From positions 930,001 to 994,000 of the forward strand of contig NZ_JAATJN010000001.1 of assembly GCF_011927955.1 (NCBI RefSeq): DNA of 64,000 nt, read 5' to 3'. The translations under genes were made by a program, and so were the position numbers. Within the stretch, counting starts at the first letter, position 1; each line of letters opens with the position of its first letter. Of this stretch, positions 1 through 8,951 are shown in pieces. This DNA comes from Brevibacterium marinum. Lineage in GTDB: Bacteria; Actinomycetota; Actinomycetes; Actinomycetales; Brevibacteriaceae. The notes below the pieces were generated by a model that ran no database searches, was not told the origin of the DNA, and saw only the letters and a program-made list of their open reading frames with translations.

Positions 1-52
1 GACAGGCCGGCGGCACAGGGCAGCACATTCGCGGTTCGACTAGGTTGGGGGC

Positions 53-664
53 ATGGCGCTATCCCAGCTATCCCAGACGGAACTCCGGACAGAACCTCTC
101 ACCCAGCCGCTCTCACCTCGGTGGATCGACCGCCCCGCCGGTTACCGGGACTTCGAATCGGCCTTCTTCGTCGGTCATGGGCGCGCGACCTTCGAACGCT
201 GTGCGGAGGAGCTTCTGTATTGGAAGGTCAAGATCCGCAGCGGCTTCGACATTGCTGTAGAGCCCCCGGGCGTCGCCGCCGGGCCCACGTGCATCGACGC
301 CGGGCCCCCGGGGGTCGCCCCCGTGTCCCAAGGCGACAGCACCGCTGACCCCACGCGGGTCCGCATCGGCCAGGAGCCGACGATCTTCGTGCGTCTGGGA
401 CCGTTCCGCCTGCCCGAACCCGCCCGCGTCATCGACGTTGTCGAGTCCGAGAGACGTCGCGGCTTCACCTACGCGACGAAGCCCGGGCACCCGATCACCG
501 GCGAGGAGTCATTCATCCTCATCCACACCCCCGACGACAGGGTGTTCCTCGTGCTGCGGTCGGTTTCGCGTGCGGGTTTCGGGATATGGCGCCTCGGCGA
601 ACCCTTCGTGCGTCTCGCCCAGATCGTCTACCGGCGACGGTACGCCCGTGCCCTGCGCGACTGA
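53..664 (+). CDS. DUF1990 family protein
   Basis: Function unknown. The 203-residue product matches the pattern of the DUF1990 family as I know it: an N-terminal stretch with VGHGRATF and a conserved Trp (LLYWKVK), a central strand region around GQEPTIFVRLGP, and the C-terminal signature GFTYATKPGHPITGEESF near residues 145-165. Between the two halves (residues about 72-105) lies a Gly/Pro/Ala-rich insertion with a repeated PPGVA, absent from the usual compact fold. The ATG at 53 follows a purine-rich stretch (GTTGGGGGC). It converges on the histidine kinase gene on the other strand. It is probably cytosolic because I see no signal peptide or membrane segment. Confidence 0.8.
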   Translation: MALSQLSQTELRTEPLTQPLSPRWIDRPAGYRDFESAFFVGHGRATFERCAEELLYWKVKIRSGFDIAVEPPGVAAGPTCIDAGPPGVAPVSQGDSTADPTRVRIGQEPTIFVRLGPFRLPEPARVIDVVESERRRGFTYATKPGHPITGEESFILIHTPDDRVFLVLRSVSRAGFGIWRLGEPFVRLAQIVYRRRYARALRD

Positions 665-703
665 CCGCCGACCGTTGCCGTGCATGCGGTGTCATTGTGG
701 GCA

Positions 704-735
704 TATGGTCGGGAATCCAGGCGAAATCGACCGTA
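704..735. repeat. Imperfect stem-loop, candidate dispersed hairpin copy A
   Basis: TATGGTCG at 704-711 pairs with CGACCGTA at 728-735 (one G-T pair) around a 16-nt loop that contains TCCAGGCGA. The flank 696-711 is a 16-nt exact match to the reverse complement of 44197-44212, which flanks another stem-loop. It lies between two convergent genes. Confidence 0.5.
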
Positions 736-744
736 ACCGCACTT

Positions 745-810
745 TGACGGAAGTCGGGAGAGACGTTGACGGCGGTCGGGAGGCACTCTGACGGCGGTCG
801 GGGGTGAAAG
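745..810. repeat. Tandem repeat, three 22-bp units, downstream of the kinase stop
   Basis: Units at 745-766, 767-788 and 789-810 share TGACGGCGGTCGGG (the first has AA for CG in the middle). The array ends six bases before the stop codon of the minus-strand histidine kinase at 817. It belongs to the set of stop-proximal arrays in this window. Confidence 0.85.
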
Positions 811-816
811 ATTCGC

Positions 817-2097
817 TCAGGCGGACTCGAGATACTGCTTGAGCGCCTGGTCCTGAGCCTCGGGGTCCGGGAAGATCGCCTCGGTGCGGGCGCCGCCGGT
901 GACGGGATCATTGCTGAAGATCAGGCGGATGCCCAGCAGGCGTGCCTGCCCCTGCGCGATCACGAGCCCCAGCCCCATACCGCCGCCGCCTGCGGAGACG
1001 AACCGGGTCGGGCCGGTGTTGACGATGTCGGGCGGGTAGCCGGAACCGGAGTCGGTGATCGTGATGCTGCGGGTGCTCGTCTCCAGACGGATCGGGTCCT
1101 CGCCGTGCTTGATCGCATTGACCAGCAGGTTCGAGACGATGCGTTCGAACCGGCGGACGTCGGTGACCAAAGTCGAGTTGAGTGCGGCCAGCTGCGTATC
1201 GATCTCATGCCCGGACAGGGCACCGGAGGCGGTCATCGTGCCCAGCAGCGATCGGACCGCCTGGTCGATGTTGACACGTGTGAACTCGGGGTTCGCGCGA
1301 CCGGCGTCGAGGCGGGAGACTTCGAGCAGGTCTTCGACGAGGACCTGCATCCGCCGCACCCGGTCCTTGACCAGCTCGGCGGGCCGCGAATCCTCCTCGA
1401 GCAGATTGGCCGCGTTGACGAGGCCGGTCAGGGGGGTCCGCATCTCGTGCGCCAGGTCGGCCGTGAAGCGCTGCTCCGAGTCGATGCGCTCGGTCAGTCG
1501 GGTCACGGCGGTGTCCACCGCGGTGGCGAAGGCCCACACTTCCTGGTCCGATTCGTCGATGACGTCGGCGATCCGCGTGCTCGTGTCCCCGCCCGCGATC
1601 TTTCGGGCGGCCTGCGCGCCCAGGGTCAGTCGGCGCGAGATGCGCCCGGCCACGATGGAGCCGACGCCGCCGACGACCAGCGCCGAGCCGATCATGCCCA
1701 CCAGCAGCGCCTGGTCGATGCGGCTGATGAGCTCCTGGCTGTCCTTGGTCGAGGCGCGCACGGAGATCACCACGGTGTGGTCGCCGACCTCCATCGGGGC
1801 CGCCGCCCACACGATCTCCTCACCGTCGATCTCGGAGCGCATCGTCACGCTCTGTCCCTTGAGCGCTTTGTCCCGTGCTTCCTCGGGCAGCGCCGGGTCG
1901 TCGATGCGCGCGTTGAGCGTGAGCACCCCGGTCTCGGAGAAGATGGCCACGGAGTTCGCGAGCTGCTCGGTCACGGTCGATCGCATGCGGTCGTCCTCCG
2001 CGCGGGCCGCGGACTGACGCAGCACGATCGAGCAGGAGAGCACGGCGATGATCACCGAGGCAACGATCAGAAGGGAGATCTTCCAACGCAGTGACAT
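817..2097 (-). CDS. Sensor histidine kinase, CseC-like
   Basis: Membrane sensor kinase of 426 residues. Transmembrane segments lie at about 7-28 and 130-150, enclosing an extracytoplasmic sensor domain of about 100 residues. A HAMP linker follows (151-205), then the HisKA box LAHEMRTPL with the phospho-acceptor His at 217, the N box NLLVNAIKHG (Asn 327), DSGSG (349-353) and GMGLGL (373-378). All catalytic motifs are intact. It starts four bases after the response regulator stop and is the third gene of lipoprotein-regulator-kinase, the same order as cseA-cseB-cseC of Streptomyces, which monitors cell-envelope stress. No sigE-like sigma factor gene is adjacent, so the target is unknown. A 22-bp tandem array follows the stop. 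Confidence 0.9.
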   Translation of the reverse strand: MSLRWKISLLIVASVIIAVLSCSIVLRQSAARAEDDRMRSTVTEQLANSVAIFSETGVLTLNARIDDPALPEEARDKALKGQSVTMRSEIDGEEIVWAAAPMEVGDHTVVISVRASTKDSQELISRIDQALLVGMIGSALVVGGVGSIVAGRISRRLTLGAQAARKIAGGDTSTRIADVIDESDQEVWAFATAVDTAVTRLTERIDSEQRFTADLAHEMRTPLTGLVNAANLLEEDSRPAELVKDRVRRMQVLVEDLLEVSRLDAGRANPEFTRVNIDQAVRSLLGTMTASGALSGHEIDTQLAALNSTLVTDVRRFERIVSNLLVNAIKHGEDPIRLETSTRSITITDSGSGYPPDIVNTGPTRFVSAGGGGMGLGLVIAQGQARLLGIRLIFSNDPVTGGARTEAIFPDPEAQDQALKQYLESA

Positions 2098-2101
2098 GCG
2101 A

Positions 2102-3100
2102 TCAGCCCGCGAAGCGGTATCCGAATCCGCGCACGGTCTCGATCATGTTCGCGCCGATCTTCTTCCGCAGACGCTGGATGTGGACGTCGACGACGCGGGA
2201 GTCGCCGGCCCATTCGTAGCCCCACACGGTGAAGGCGATCTTCTCACGCGAGTAGACGTGTTCGGGCTGCTCGGTCAGCAGCAGGAGGACGCGCAGCTCG
2301 GTGGGGGTGAGGTGGACCTCCTCCCCGTCGATCTCCACGGTCAGCCGACCGGTGTCGAGGACCAGCGAGCCCAGCCGCGTCCTGAACGGGCCGAGCTCGC
2401 CGTCGGAGCCGGTCTGCGCGTTCGTCTCGCCCGAATAGGCGTTCTGGCTCACGCCGGACTGTGTCCCCGGCGATGTGTTCGGTCGGGGCGGAACGCTGAC
2501 ATCGACTCCGATCACCTGCTCCTCGTCGGAATCCGCCGAGGTGAATTTCCCACCCGCGCCCAGGAACGTATCATCGGACTCGAGCTGGGCTTTGAGTCGG
2601 TCGCGCGTGTCCATGCCGGGGCTGGCGCCGAGCACTTCGGGGATGCCGTCGCCGGTGATCATGCCGCCGGGGCCGAGGACGGTTTCGTGTTCCTCGTCCA
2701 TCTCCGTGCCCGGGGAGTAGCCGAGCTTGTCGGTGCCGGTGGTGATGAAGCGGCGGACGACGGCGCGGATGCGGGCGTTGAGGACCTGCATGTCGAAGGG
2801 TTTGGTGAGGTAGTCGTCGGCGCCGGCTTCGAGCGCCTGGACGATGTCGATGGCATCCGAGCGGGCGGAGATGATGATGATGGGAATGGTGGAGCGCTCG
2901 CGCACCGCACGGCAGATCGATGCACCATTCATCGTGGGCAGCATGAGGTCGAGAAGCAGAACGTCGGCACCGTGTGCTGCGACGAACTCGTATCCTTCAC
3001 GGCCGTCGGCGAACGCCGAGACCGTGTAATCGAACCGTTCAAGACCGATCTGGGTTGTCTCGCGGATGACCTCGTCATCCTCAACCAGAACTATATGCAT
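2102..3100 (-). CDS. OmpR-family response regulator with a long interdomain insertion
   Basis: DNA-binding response regulator partnered with the kinase just downstream. The receiver domain (1-120) has the acidic pocket EDDE, phospho-acceptor Asp 51 in LLLDLMLP and Lys 100 in DDYLTKPFD. The winged-helix domain occupies about 232-332 with the recognition region DSRVVDVHIQRLRKKIG and the terminal GFGYRFAG. The protein is 332 residues against about 225-240 for the family, because roughly 100 residues rich in Gly, Ser, Asp and Glu separate the domains where a short linker is normal. The start ATG shares its A with the TAA stop of the lipoprotein gene, so the two are translationally coupled. I see no frameshift, so the insertion looks like part of the protein. 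Confidence 0.92.
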   Translation of the reverse strand: MHIVLVEDDEVIRETTQIGLERFDYTVSAFADGREGYEFVAAHGADVLLLDLMLPTMNGASICRAVRERSTIPIIIISARSDAIDIVQALEAGADDYLTKPFDMQVLNARIRAVVRRFITTGTDKLGYSPGTEMDEEHETVLGPGGMITGDGIPEVLGASPGMDTRDRLKAQLESDDTFLGAGGKFTSADSDEEQVIGVDVSVPPRPNTSPGTQSGVSQNAYSGETNAQTGSDGELGPFRTRLGSLVLDTGRLTVEIDGEEVHLTPTELRVLLLLTEQPEHVYSREKIAFTVWGYEWAGDSRVVDVHIQRLRKKIGANMIETVRGFGYRFAG

Positions 3101-3813
3101 TACGTTTCTCCATTAAGCCGCGTGAAGCGTTGACCCGGTTCAAACCTACCGTCATGCAGGCGGAAGACCTGCACCGACCACCCCGAGGGGCAGCAGGCAT
3201 CGTCGCCGTCGGCATACATCGCCTCCTGCACGACCAGTGTCCCATTCTTGCCTGGGCTGAGCTTGAGTTGGTTGCCTGTGGCGATCAGTTCGAGCCGGGG
3301 TTCGCCGTTCTTGTTGCTGATGACGGCTCCCGCGACGACCTCGCTCTTCTGCCTCGGATTGGCCACGGTGACGAGTTGGAACTTCTTGTCGTCGCTCATG
3401 AAGGGGGTTGAGAATTTGAGACATTCCTCGCAATCGGCGACGACTTTCGCGGATTCCGCCGCCTTGCCCGTCACGGCGACTCCGGACGAGTCCACGATGG
3501 CTTTGCGGATCTGGCTGAGTGAGAACGGCGCGTCCGGTTCCCCGGCATCCGAGCTCGCCGATTCGAACAGTGTGGGTGATGCCTCGCTCTCCGGTTCGAC
3601 GCGCAGACCCCGGTCGGGGCCGCATGCTGACATGCCGGCCAGCGTGAAGACCGCAAGGACCATTGCGATCACGGTCCTGGCCGATATGCGCAGGTACGAC
3701 TTCTGACCAGGGGAGACCTGGTTCGAACTGAGCGAGCGCGACTCCTCATGGGAGGGGCGCCGAATGGGGGTGGGCACGTAGACATTTTTGCGTGTTCTGT
3801 CCGGGTAGTCCAC
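3100..3813 (-). CDS. Putative lipoprotein, CseA-position partner of the two-component system
   Basis: Predicted lipoprotein of up to 237 residues. A charged N-terminal stretch precedes a hydrophobic signal segment ending in LAGMSAC, a lipobox with Met at -3. The mature part carries further cysteines in a DCEEC-like pair and a DDACCP motif. The GTG at 3813 gives about 45 residues before the hydrophobic core, which is long, so the true start may be the in-frame GTG codon nearer the signal. It is the first gene of the lipoprotein-regulator-kinase operon and overlaps the regulator by one base. In Streptomyces the lipoprotein CseA lowers signalling of its operon. A similar role here is inference from position only, and sequence similarity to CseA was not tested. 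Confidence 0.75.
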   Translation of the reverse strand: MDYPDRTRKNVYVPTPIRRPSHEESRSLSSNQVSPGQKSYLRISARTVIAMVLAVFTLAGMSACGPDRGLRVEPESEASPTLFESASSDAGEPDAPFSLSQIRKAIVDSSGVAVTGKAAESAKVVADCEECLKFSTPFMSDDKKFQLVTVANPRQKSEVVAGAVISNKNGEPRLELIATGNQLKLSPGKNGTLVVQEAMYADGDDACCPSGWSVQVFRLHDGRFEPGQRFTRLNGET

Positions 3814-3942
3814 CCGCCGCCGTCATCAGGCGAGTCAGGAGCCCCCGTGTGCGCCCCTGGACTGCGGTGATTGTTGTGCTCGGTGCGCGGGATTCTGCAC
3901 CTTGGTGCGTCGATTCTCAGCTGTGGCCGGTATCCTGGGGGC

Positions 3943-4206
3943 ATGGCACCATCGAAGTCAGGGAAGAAGTCCACCAGCACCGTGTCGTACAAGGACGCCC
4001 TCAAGGCCGGACTCGTCTGCGGCGTCGTCGTACTGATCCTCGCGATCATCGTCACTCGTGCGTGGCAGGACGGGACCGCCTTCGGTTTCGCCTTCCTCTA
4101 TGCGGGCGTGGCATTCGTCGCGGTCAGCGGTGTCGCGTGCATCCTCAATTGGGTCATGCGCAATGACACGCAGAACGATGATCAGACCTACCCGGTCCTC
4201 AGATGA
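3943..4206 (+). CDS. Small two-helix membrane protein
   Basis: An 87-residue protein of unknown function. A lysine- and serine-rich N terminus (MAPSKSGKKSTS) precedes two hydrophobic segments at about residues 22-42 and 50-72, and a short polar tail. The ATG at 3943 is chosen over an in-frame upstream start because the protein from 3943 matches the usual actinobacterial layout and starts with a cationic stretch. It is transcribed away from the lipoprotein operon and shares its upstream region. Its stop codon lies inside the first unit of a 19-bp tandem repeat. Confidence 0.75.
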   Translation: MAPSKSGKKSTSTVSYKDALKAGLVCGVVVLILAIIVTRAWQDGTAFGFAFLYAGVAFVAVSGVACILNWVMRNDTQNDDQTYPVLR

Positions 4207-4269
4207 GCATCCGGTCCCCAGGTGAGTAACCAGTCCCCAGGCGAGTGACCGGTCCTCAGGCGAGCAGGC
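4194..4269. repeat. Tandem repeat, four 19-bp units spanning a stop codon
   Basis: Units at 4194-4212, 4213-4231, 4232-4250 and 4251-4269 follow GGTCCYCAGGYGAGYRACC. The first unit contains the last codons and the TGA (4204-4206) of the small membrane protein gene, so the array begins inside the gene and runs downstream. Confidence 0.9.
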
Positions 4270-4340
4270 GAGGGTGAGTATCCGCGGTCGACCGGGCACC
4301 ACCTCGGCGAGGGCCTGAGGCGGTGCCGTAGGCTCTTTCC

Positions 4341-5987
4341 ATGGAGACATGGAACACAGAATTCACGCCGCTGTCCTTTCTGCGCCGATCCGCGGAGGCG
4401 TTCCCCGACAAGCGAGCAGTGGTCTACTACGACGAGACCATGACGTACCGGGAGCTCTTCGCCGCAGTCGAGCGCAGAGCCCATGCTCTGCGGGCGGCCG
4501 GGATCGAGTCCGGCGATCGGGTCGCCTACCTGGTGCCCAACATTCCCGAGATGCTCATGGCCGCCTACGCGGTGCCGCTGGCCGGGGCCGTGCTCGTGCC
4601 GATCAACACCCGGCTGGCGCCCGAAGAGGTCCGCTACATCTGCAACCACAGCCAGGCGAAGCTGCTGGTCGTCGACACTGCCCTGTGGCCGAGCGTCACA
4701 CCGGTCGTCGACGGATTCGACACGATCGAGCGCATCGTCGACGTCGAGGACGCGACGATCACCACCCCCGCCGAGGTGGTCCGGCCCGAATCCGTCTCAC
4801 CGACGGTCTCGACCCTCGCCGAATTCCTGACCGGAGCCGACGGGGACGCCTCCGACCTCGCCTGGAGCGTCGAGGACGAGAGGTCGACGCTGTCGATCAA
4901 CTACACCTCGGGCACCACCGGGCGACCGAAGGGCGTGATGTACACGCACCGCGGCGCCTACCTCAACGCACTCGGCGAAGTCGTCCACTCGGATCACGAC
5001 GGCGGCAGCGTGTATCTGTGGACCCTGCCCATGTTCCACTGCAACGGCTGGTGCACCGGGTGGGCGCTGGCCGCCGCCGGGGGCACGCAGGTATGCCTGC
5101 GCGAGGTCTGCGGCGAGGTGATCTGGGACCTCATCGACCGTCACTCGGTCACGCATCTCAACGGCGCTCCGACGGTGATGTCGACGATCATCAACGCCGA
5201 GCAGGCACATTCGCTCGAGGCCGGGATCACCGCGACCATGGCAGGAGCACCGCCGAGCCCGACGCTGATCTGGCAGATGGAGGAGCTGAACTTCCGCATC
5301 GTGCACGTCTACGGGCTCACGGAGACCTACGGGCCCTATACGGTGTGCGAATGGCAGGACTCCTGGGAAGGCCTCGATCACAGGTCGCGGGCACGGCTCC
5401 TGTCCCGGCAGGGCGTCGGCATGGTCCAGACCGATTCGGCACGCATCGTCACACTCGACTCCGGTGACGATCTCGTCGACGTCCCCGCCGACGGGCAGAC
5501 GATCGGAGAGATCGTCATGCGCGGCAACAACGTGATGAAGGGCTACTTCCGTGACCCCGAGGCCACCGAGAAGGCATTCCAGGGCGGCTGGTTCCACTCC
5601 GGCGACCTCGGTGTGATGCACGAGGACGGCTACATCGAACTGCGTGACCGGTCGAAGGACATCATCGTCTCCGGCGGCGAGAACATCTCCACCGTCGAGA
5701 TCGAGCAGGCCGTCGCCTCCCACGAAGCGGTCCTCGAGGTCGCCGTCATCGGTGTGCCGGACGCCGAATGGGGCGAGCGGCCGAAGGCGTTCATCACGGT
5801 GCGCCGGGGACAGCCGGCCACCGAGGCCGAGATCGTCGAACACGTGCGCTCCCAGATCGCGAAGTACAAGTCCCCGCGTGAGGTCGAGTTCGTCGAAGCC
5901 CTGCCGAAGACCTCGACCGGCAAGATCCAGAAGTTCGAGCTGCGCAACCGGGAATGGGGCGAGGGCGAGTCCCGCATCCAGGGATGA
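4341..5987 (+). CDS. Acyl-CoA ligase (AMP-forming)
   Basis: Activates a carboxylic acid to its CoA thioester through an acyl-adenylate. The 548-residue protein has the ANL-superfamily motifs in order: the P-loop-like YTSGTTGRPKG near residue 190, GLTETYG near 325, the WFHSGDLG and RDRSKDIIVSGGENIS hinge region near 415-450, and the catalytic lysine in KTSTGKIQK near the C terminus. The region DHRSRARLLSRQGVG is typical of the medium/long-chain FadD or DmdB-like branch. Chain length cannot be set from sequence alone. It stands alone and converges on copA with a stem-loop between them. The start ATG at 4341 has TTTCC rather than a clear ribosome binding site upstream, so the start is probable but not certain. 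Confidence 0.9.
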   Translation: METWNTEFTPLSFLRRSAEAFPDKRAVVYYDETMTYRELFAAVERRAHALRAAGIESGDRVAYLVPNIPEMLMAAYAVPLAGAVLVPINTRLAPEEVRYICNHSQAKLLVVDTALWPSVTPVVDGFDTIERIVDVEDATITTPAEVVRPESVSPTVSTLAEFLTGADGDASDLAWSVEDERSTLSINYTSGTTGRPKGVMYTHRGAYLNALGEVVHSDHDGGSVYLWTLPMFHCNGWCTGWALAAAGGTQVCLREVCGEVIWDLIDRHSVTHLNGAPTVMSTIINAEQAHSLEAGITATMAGAPPSPTLIWQMEELNFRIVHVYGLTETYGPYTVCEWQDSWEGLDHRSRARLLSRQGVGMVQTDSARIVTLDSGDDLVDVPADGQTIGEIVMRGNNVMKGYFRDPEATEKAFQGGWFHSGDLGVMHEDGYIELRDRSKDIIVSGGENISTVEIEQAVASHEAVLEVAVIGVPDAEWGERPKAFITVRRGQPATEAEIVEHVRSQIAKYKSPREVEFVEALPKTSTGKIQKFELRNREWGEGESRIQG

Positions 5988-5996
5988 CACGCCAGG

Positions 5997-6024
5997 CCCA
6001 CACCGGGCAGTGCCGCGGTGTGGG
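5997..6024. terminator. Stem-loop between convergent genes
   Basis: CCCACACCG (5997-6005) pairs perfectly with CGGTGTGGG (6016-6024) around a 10-nt loop. It sits between the ends of the acyl-CoA ligase gene and copA, so it can serve both strands. There is no U-tract. Confidence 0.6.
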
Positions 6025-6042
6025 ACTTGCGTGCGATCGGCT

Positions 6043-8241
6043 CTACCTGAACCGCAGCAGCCGCAGACTGTTGAGGACGACGAACACCGAGGAGAACGCC
6101 ATCGCCGCTCCGGCGATCATCGGGCTGAGCAGGCCGAACGCGGCGATCGGGATGGCCGCCGTGTTGTAGGCGAAGGCCCAGAACAGGTTGCCCTTGATCA
6201 GACTCAGCGTCTTCCGGGACAAGCGGATCGCCTGCGGAATCTGACGCGGATCCGAGCGCACCATGGTGATGTCGGAGGCCGCCATCGCGGCGTCGGTGCC
6301 CGAACCCATCGCGATGCCCAGATCGGCTCCCGCCAGGGCCGCGGCATCATTGACGCCGTCGCCGACCATGGCCACCGCCTGCCCCCGAGCCTGCAGCTCA
6401 TCGACGACGGCGATCTTGCCCTCGGGGCGGACATCGGCACGGATCTCGGTGATGGAGAGCTTGCCCGCGACCACCTCGGCGGCTTGGGCATTGTCCCCGG
6501 TCAGCAGGACGGTGCCGACGCCCAGCGCGTGCAGCGCCTCGATCGCCTCGGCGGCACCGGTCTTGATCTCGTCGGCGACGAAGGTCAGGCCGCGGAACTG
6601 CGAGTCGATGGCCAGGGCGACGATCGTGGCACCTGTGGGCACGGCCTCAGCGGGGAACGAGACGTCGATCCCGCGTTCCCGGAGCAGGTCGGGGCGGCCG
6701 GCGAGCACCTCGGCGCCGTCGATCGTGGCCTGCAGACCGCCCCCGGGGATGTTGTCGAAGGCCTCGACCGAGCTGTCGAGGCGCGAGCGGTCGATGCCGA
6801 CGGTGTCGCCCGGCGCCCCGGTCGCACCGCTCATCTCCGTCACGCCGGCCTCGACGATCGCGCGTGCCACGGGGTGCTCGCTCGCCGACTCCAGGCGAGC
6901 CAGGACCGCGAAGTCCTCATCGCTCAGCTGCGTCTCCTGCAGGGCCGTGACACCCGTGGTCAGGGTTCCGGTCTTGTCGAGGACGACGGTGTCGATCGAG
7001 CGCGTCGACTCGAGGGCCTCGGGCCCGGAGACGAGGATGCCCAGCTGCGAACCGCGTCCGGACGAGACCGCCAGTGCCGTCGGTGTGGCCAACCCCAGGG
7101 CACACGGGCAGGCGATGATGAGGACCGTGAGCGCGGCATGCAGGCCCATCGCCCAGTCTCCGGTGAGCAGCCCCCAGACCAGGAGCGTGAGAATGCTGAT
7201 GGCGAAGACGATGGGCACAAACACCGCCGCGATCCTGTCGGCGAGGCGCTGCACGGCGGGCTTGCCCGTCTGTGCACGGCTGACCAGGTCGGCCATGGCA
7301 GCCAAGGTCGTGTCGGACCCGACCCGGGTGGCTCGGACCTCGAGCACGCCGGAGGTGTTGATCGTGGCTCCGGTGACTGCATCGCCGAGACCGACCTCGA
7401 CGGGCACCGATTCGCCGGTGAGCATCGACTCGTCGATGGCGGAGTGGCCGGCGAGCACCTCGCCGTCGGTGGCGACCTTCTCGCCCGGACGCACGATGAA
7501 GACATCGTCGACGGCGAGGTCATCGATGGGGACCTGGACCTCACTGCCCTCGCGCAGCACGTTCGCGGACTTCGCTCCCAGGCCCAGCAGCTCCTTGAGC
7601 GCCGCGGTCGCCCGATTCTTCGCACGGTCCTCGGTGAGCCTGCCGATGAGCAGGAACACCGTGATCGCTGCCGCGGCCTCAAACCACACGTGGTAGTCGG
7701 CGGGGATCTGCCAGCCGTAGCCGTCGACGACGGCCCGGCCCAGGGTGATGTAGGAATAGGTGCTCGCGACGATGATTCCGACGCTGACGAGGGTGTCCAT
7801 GGTCGTCGAACGTCCCCGGGCGGCCTTGAACGCCGCCGAGTGGAACGGCCACGCGCCCCAGGTCACGACCGGCAGGGCGAGGATCGCGACGATCCACTGC
7901 CAGCCGGCGAAGTGCCACCCCATGACCATCGAGACGGCCACGATCGGCACGGCCAGGATCAGCGACCCGATGAAGCGGGGCCGCAGATGCTTCGGATCGT
8001 AGTCGACGATCTCGGGTCCGCTCGCCGAGGCGGTCTTGACGGCGGCACCGTAACCGGCCTTCTCGACGGCGGTCGTGAGATCGGCGTCGCTCAGTTCGGA
8101 GTCGACGATGACATGGGCCGAGTTGAGCGGAAGATTGACCTCCGCGCTGACTCCGTCCAAGCGGGTGAGTTTCTTCTCGATGCGCGCCGAGCAGGATGCG
8201 CAGGTCATCCCCGTGATGTCGAGATCGACCTCGCGCGACAT
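6043..8241 (-). CDS. copA: Copper-exporting P1B-type ATPase
   Basis: Pumps Cu(I) out of the cytosol using ATP. One N-terminal heavy-metal domain carries GMTCASC (residues 11-17). Eight membrane helices are expected. The actuator loop TGES is near 274, the membrane metal site CPC ([13 protein letters not shown]) near 376, the phosphorylation site DKTGT near 421, then SEHPVARAI and GDGVND, all intact. The ATG at 8241 shares its A with the TGA stop of copZ, whereas a GTG one codon upstream would lie inside copZ. It is the last gene of csoR-copZ-copA, and the dyad upstream of csoR indicates copper induction. Confidence 0.97.
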   Translation of the reverse strand: MSREVDLDITGMTCASCSARIEKKLTRLDGVSAEVNLPLNSAHVIVDSELSDADLTTAVEKAGYGAAVKTASASGPEIVDYDPKHLRPRFIGSLILAVPIVAVSMVMGWHFAGWQWIVAILALPVVTWGAWPFHSAAFKAARGRSTTMDTLVSVGIIVASTYSYITLGRAVVDGYGWQIPADYHVWFEAAAAITVFLLIGRLTEDRAKNRATAALKELLGLGAKSANVLREGSEVQVPIDDLAVDDVFIVRPGEKVATDGEVLAGHSAIDESMLTGESVPVEVGLGDAVTGATINTSGVLEVRATRVGSDTTLAAMADLVSRAQTGKPAVQRLADRIAAVFVPIVFAISILTLLVWGLLTGDWAMGLHAALTVLIIACPCALGLATPTALAVSSGRGSQLGILVSGPEALESTRSIDTVVLDKTGTLTTGVTALQETQLSDEDFAVLARLESASEHPVARAIVEAGVTEMSGATGAPGDTVGIDRSRLDSSVEAFDNIPGGGLQATIDGAEVLAGRPDLLRERGIDVSFPAEAVPTGATIVALAIDSQFRGLTFVADEIKTGAAEAIEALHALGVGTVLLTGDNAQAAEVVAGKLSITEIRADVRPEGKIAVVDELQARGQAVAMVGDGVNDAAALAGADLGIAMGSGTDAAMAASDITMVRSDPRQIPQAIRLSRKTLSLIKGNLFWAFAYNTAAIPIAAFGLLSPMIAGAAMAFSSVFVVLNSLRLLRFR

Positions 8242-8453
8242 CACTTCACCTCATAGCCGGCTTCATCGACGGCAGCGCTGATCGCGGCCTCGTCGAGGTC
8301 CTTTTCGGAGGTGATGGTCACGGGCGAATCCCCGCCGGCATTGAGCTCGACGGCGACATCGGTGACTCCGGGCACTGTGCCGAGCTCCTCCTGCACCGCG
8401 CTCACGCAGTGCCCGCAGGTCATTCCGGTGACGTTGATGGTCGTGGTCGTCAT
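8241..8453 (-). CDS. copZ: Copper chaperone CopZ
   Basis: A 70-residue cytosolic heavy-metal-associated domain that carries Cu(I) to the ATPase. The motif GMTCGHC near residues 10-16 supplies the two metal-binding cysteines. The ATG at 8453 is preceded by AAGGAGA at a good distance. An 11-codon upstream extension lacks such a site. The stop overlaps the copA start (TGATG), so both are made together. The 89-bp gap to csoR holds no second CsoR dyad that I can see, which suggests that copZ-copA is read from the csoR promoter. Confidence 0.95.
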   Translation of the reverse strand: MTTTTINVTGMTCGHCVSAVQEELGTVPGVTDVAVELNAGGDSPVTITSEKDLDEAAISAAVDEAGYEVK

Positions 8454-8542
8454 GATGTGTCTCCTTACGCCTTCGCATGTGGGCATCGACGGGTGTGCCG
8501 ATGTCTCTGCCTCGGCTCGCCGAAGAGGCGATTCGTGATGAA

Positions 8543-8836
8543 TCAGCTCTTGATGAGTCGGGCAATGGCGGCTGAAGCCTCTTCGATCTTCTCGCGTGCG
8601 GCGTCGTCGTCCCCGGAGGAGGAGGCGTCGACCACACAGTGAGCGATGTGCTCTTCCAAGAGGTTGATGGAGACCGCGTGCAGCGCGGCCGTTGCTGCGG
8701 AGACCTGGGTCAGGATGTCGATGCAGTACTTGTCGTCATCGATCATCTTTCCGACCCCACGGACCTGTCCTTCGATCCGTTTCATCCGCTTCGCAAGGGC
8801 GTCCTTCTGCGGGGTGTATCCATGTTGCTCAGTCAT
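8543..8836 (-). CDS. csoR: Copper-sensing repressor CsoR
   Basis: A DUF156-family all-helical repressor of 97 residues that releases DNA when it binds Cu(I). The copper ligands Cys 38, His 63 and Cys 67 have the same spacing as the Cys-His-Cys set of the characterised Mycobacterium tuberculosis CsoR. The ATG at 8836 is chosen because a plausible -10 lies just upstream and there is no ribosome binding site, as in leaderless actinobacterial genes. The longer ORF would run through the operator. It is the first gene of csoR-copZ-copA and probably represses itself. Confidence 0.95.
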   Translation of the reverse strand: MTEQHGYTPQKDALAKRMKRIEGQVRGVGKMIDDDKYCIDILTQVSAATAALHAVSINLLEEHIAHCVVDASSSGDDDAAREKIEEASAAIARLIKS

Positions 8837-8844
8837 GACGATAC

Positions 8845-8871
8845 CGTATACCCCTGTAGGGTATAAATCAA
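8845..8871 (-). promoter_or_regulatory. CsoR operator over the csoR promoter
   Basis: TATACCC (8847-8853) and GGGTATA (8859-8865) form a perfect 7-bp inverted repeat with a 5-nt spacer, the known CsoR box layout. Read on the minus strand, TTGATT (8871-8866) and TATACG (8850-8845) are possible -35 and -10 elements 15 bp apart, and the ATG starts eight bases after the -10. The dyad would fill the spacer, so bound repressor blocks polymerase. Confidence 0.88.
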
Positions 8872-8951
8872 GCAGGCGGGAGAGCCCCCATCGATTGTGC
8901 AATTGGTCTCACGGTGGGCCGCCGTTTCCCTCCGACTCCTACAATCGAATC

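Noticed and set aside
5644..8256. An 870-codon open frame antisense to copA
   Set aside because: It is a shadow of the high-GC copA gene: composition is Arg/Gly/Asp-rich with no family pattern, and copA on the other strand has all catalytic motifs.
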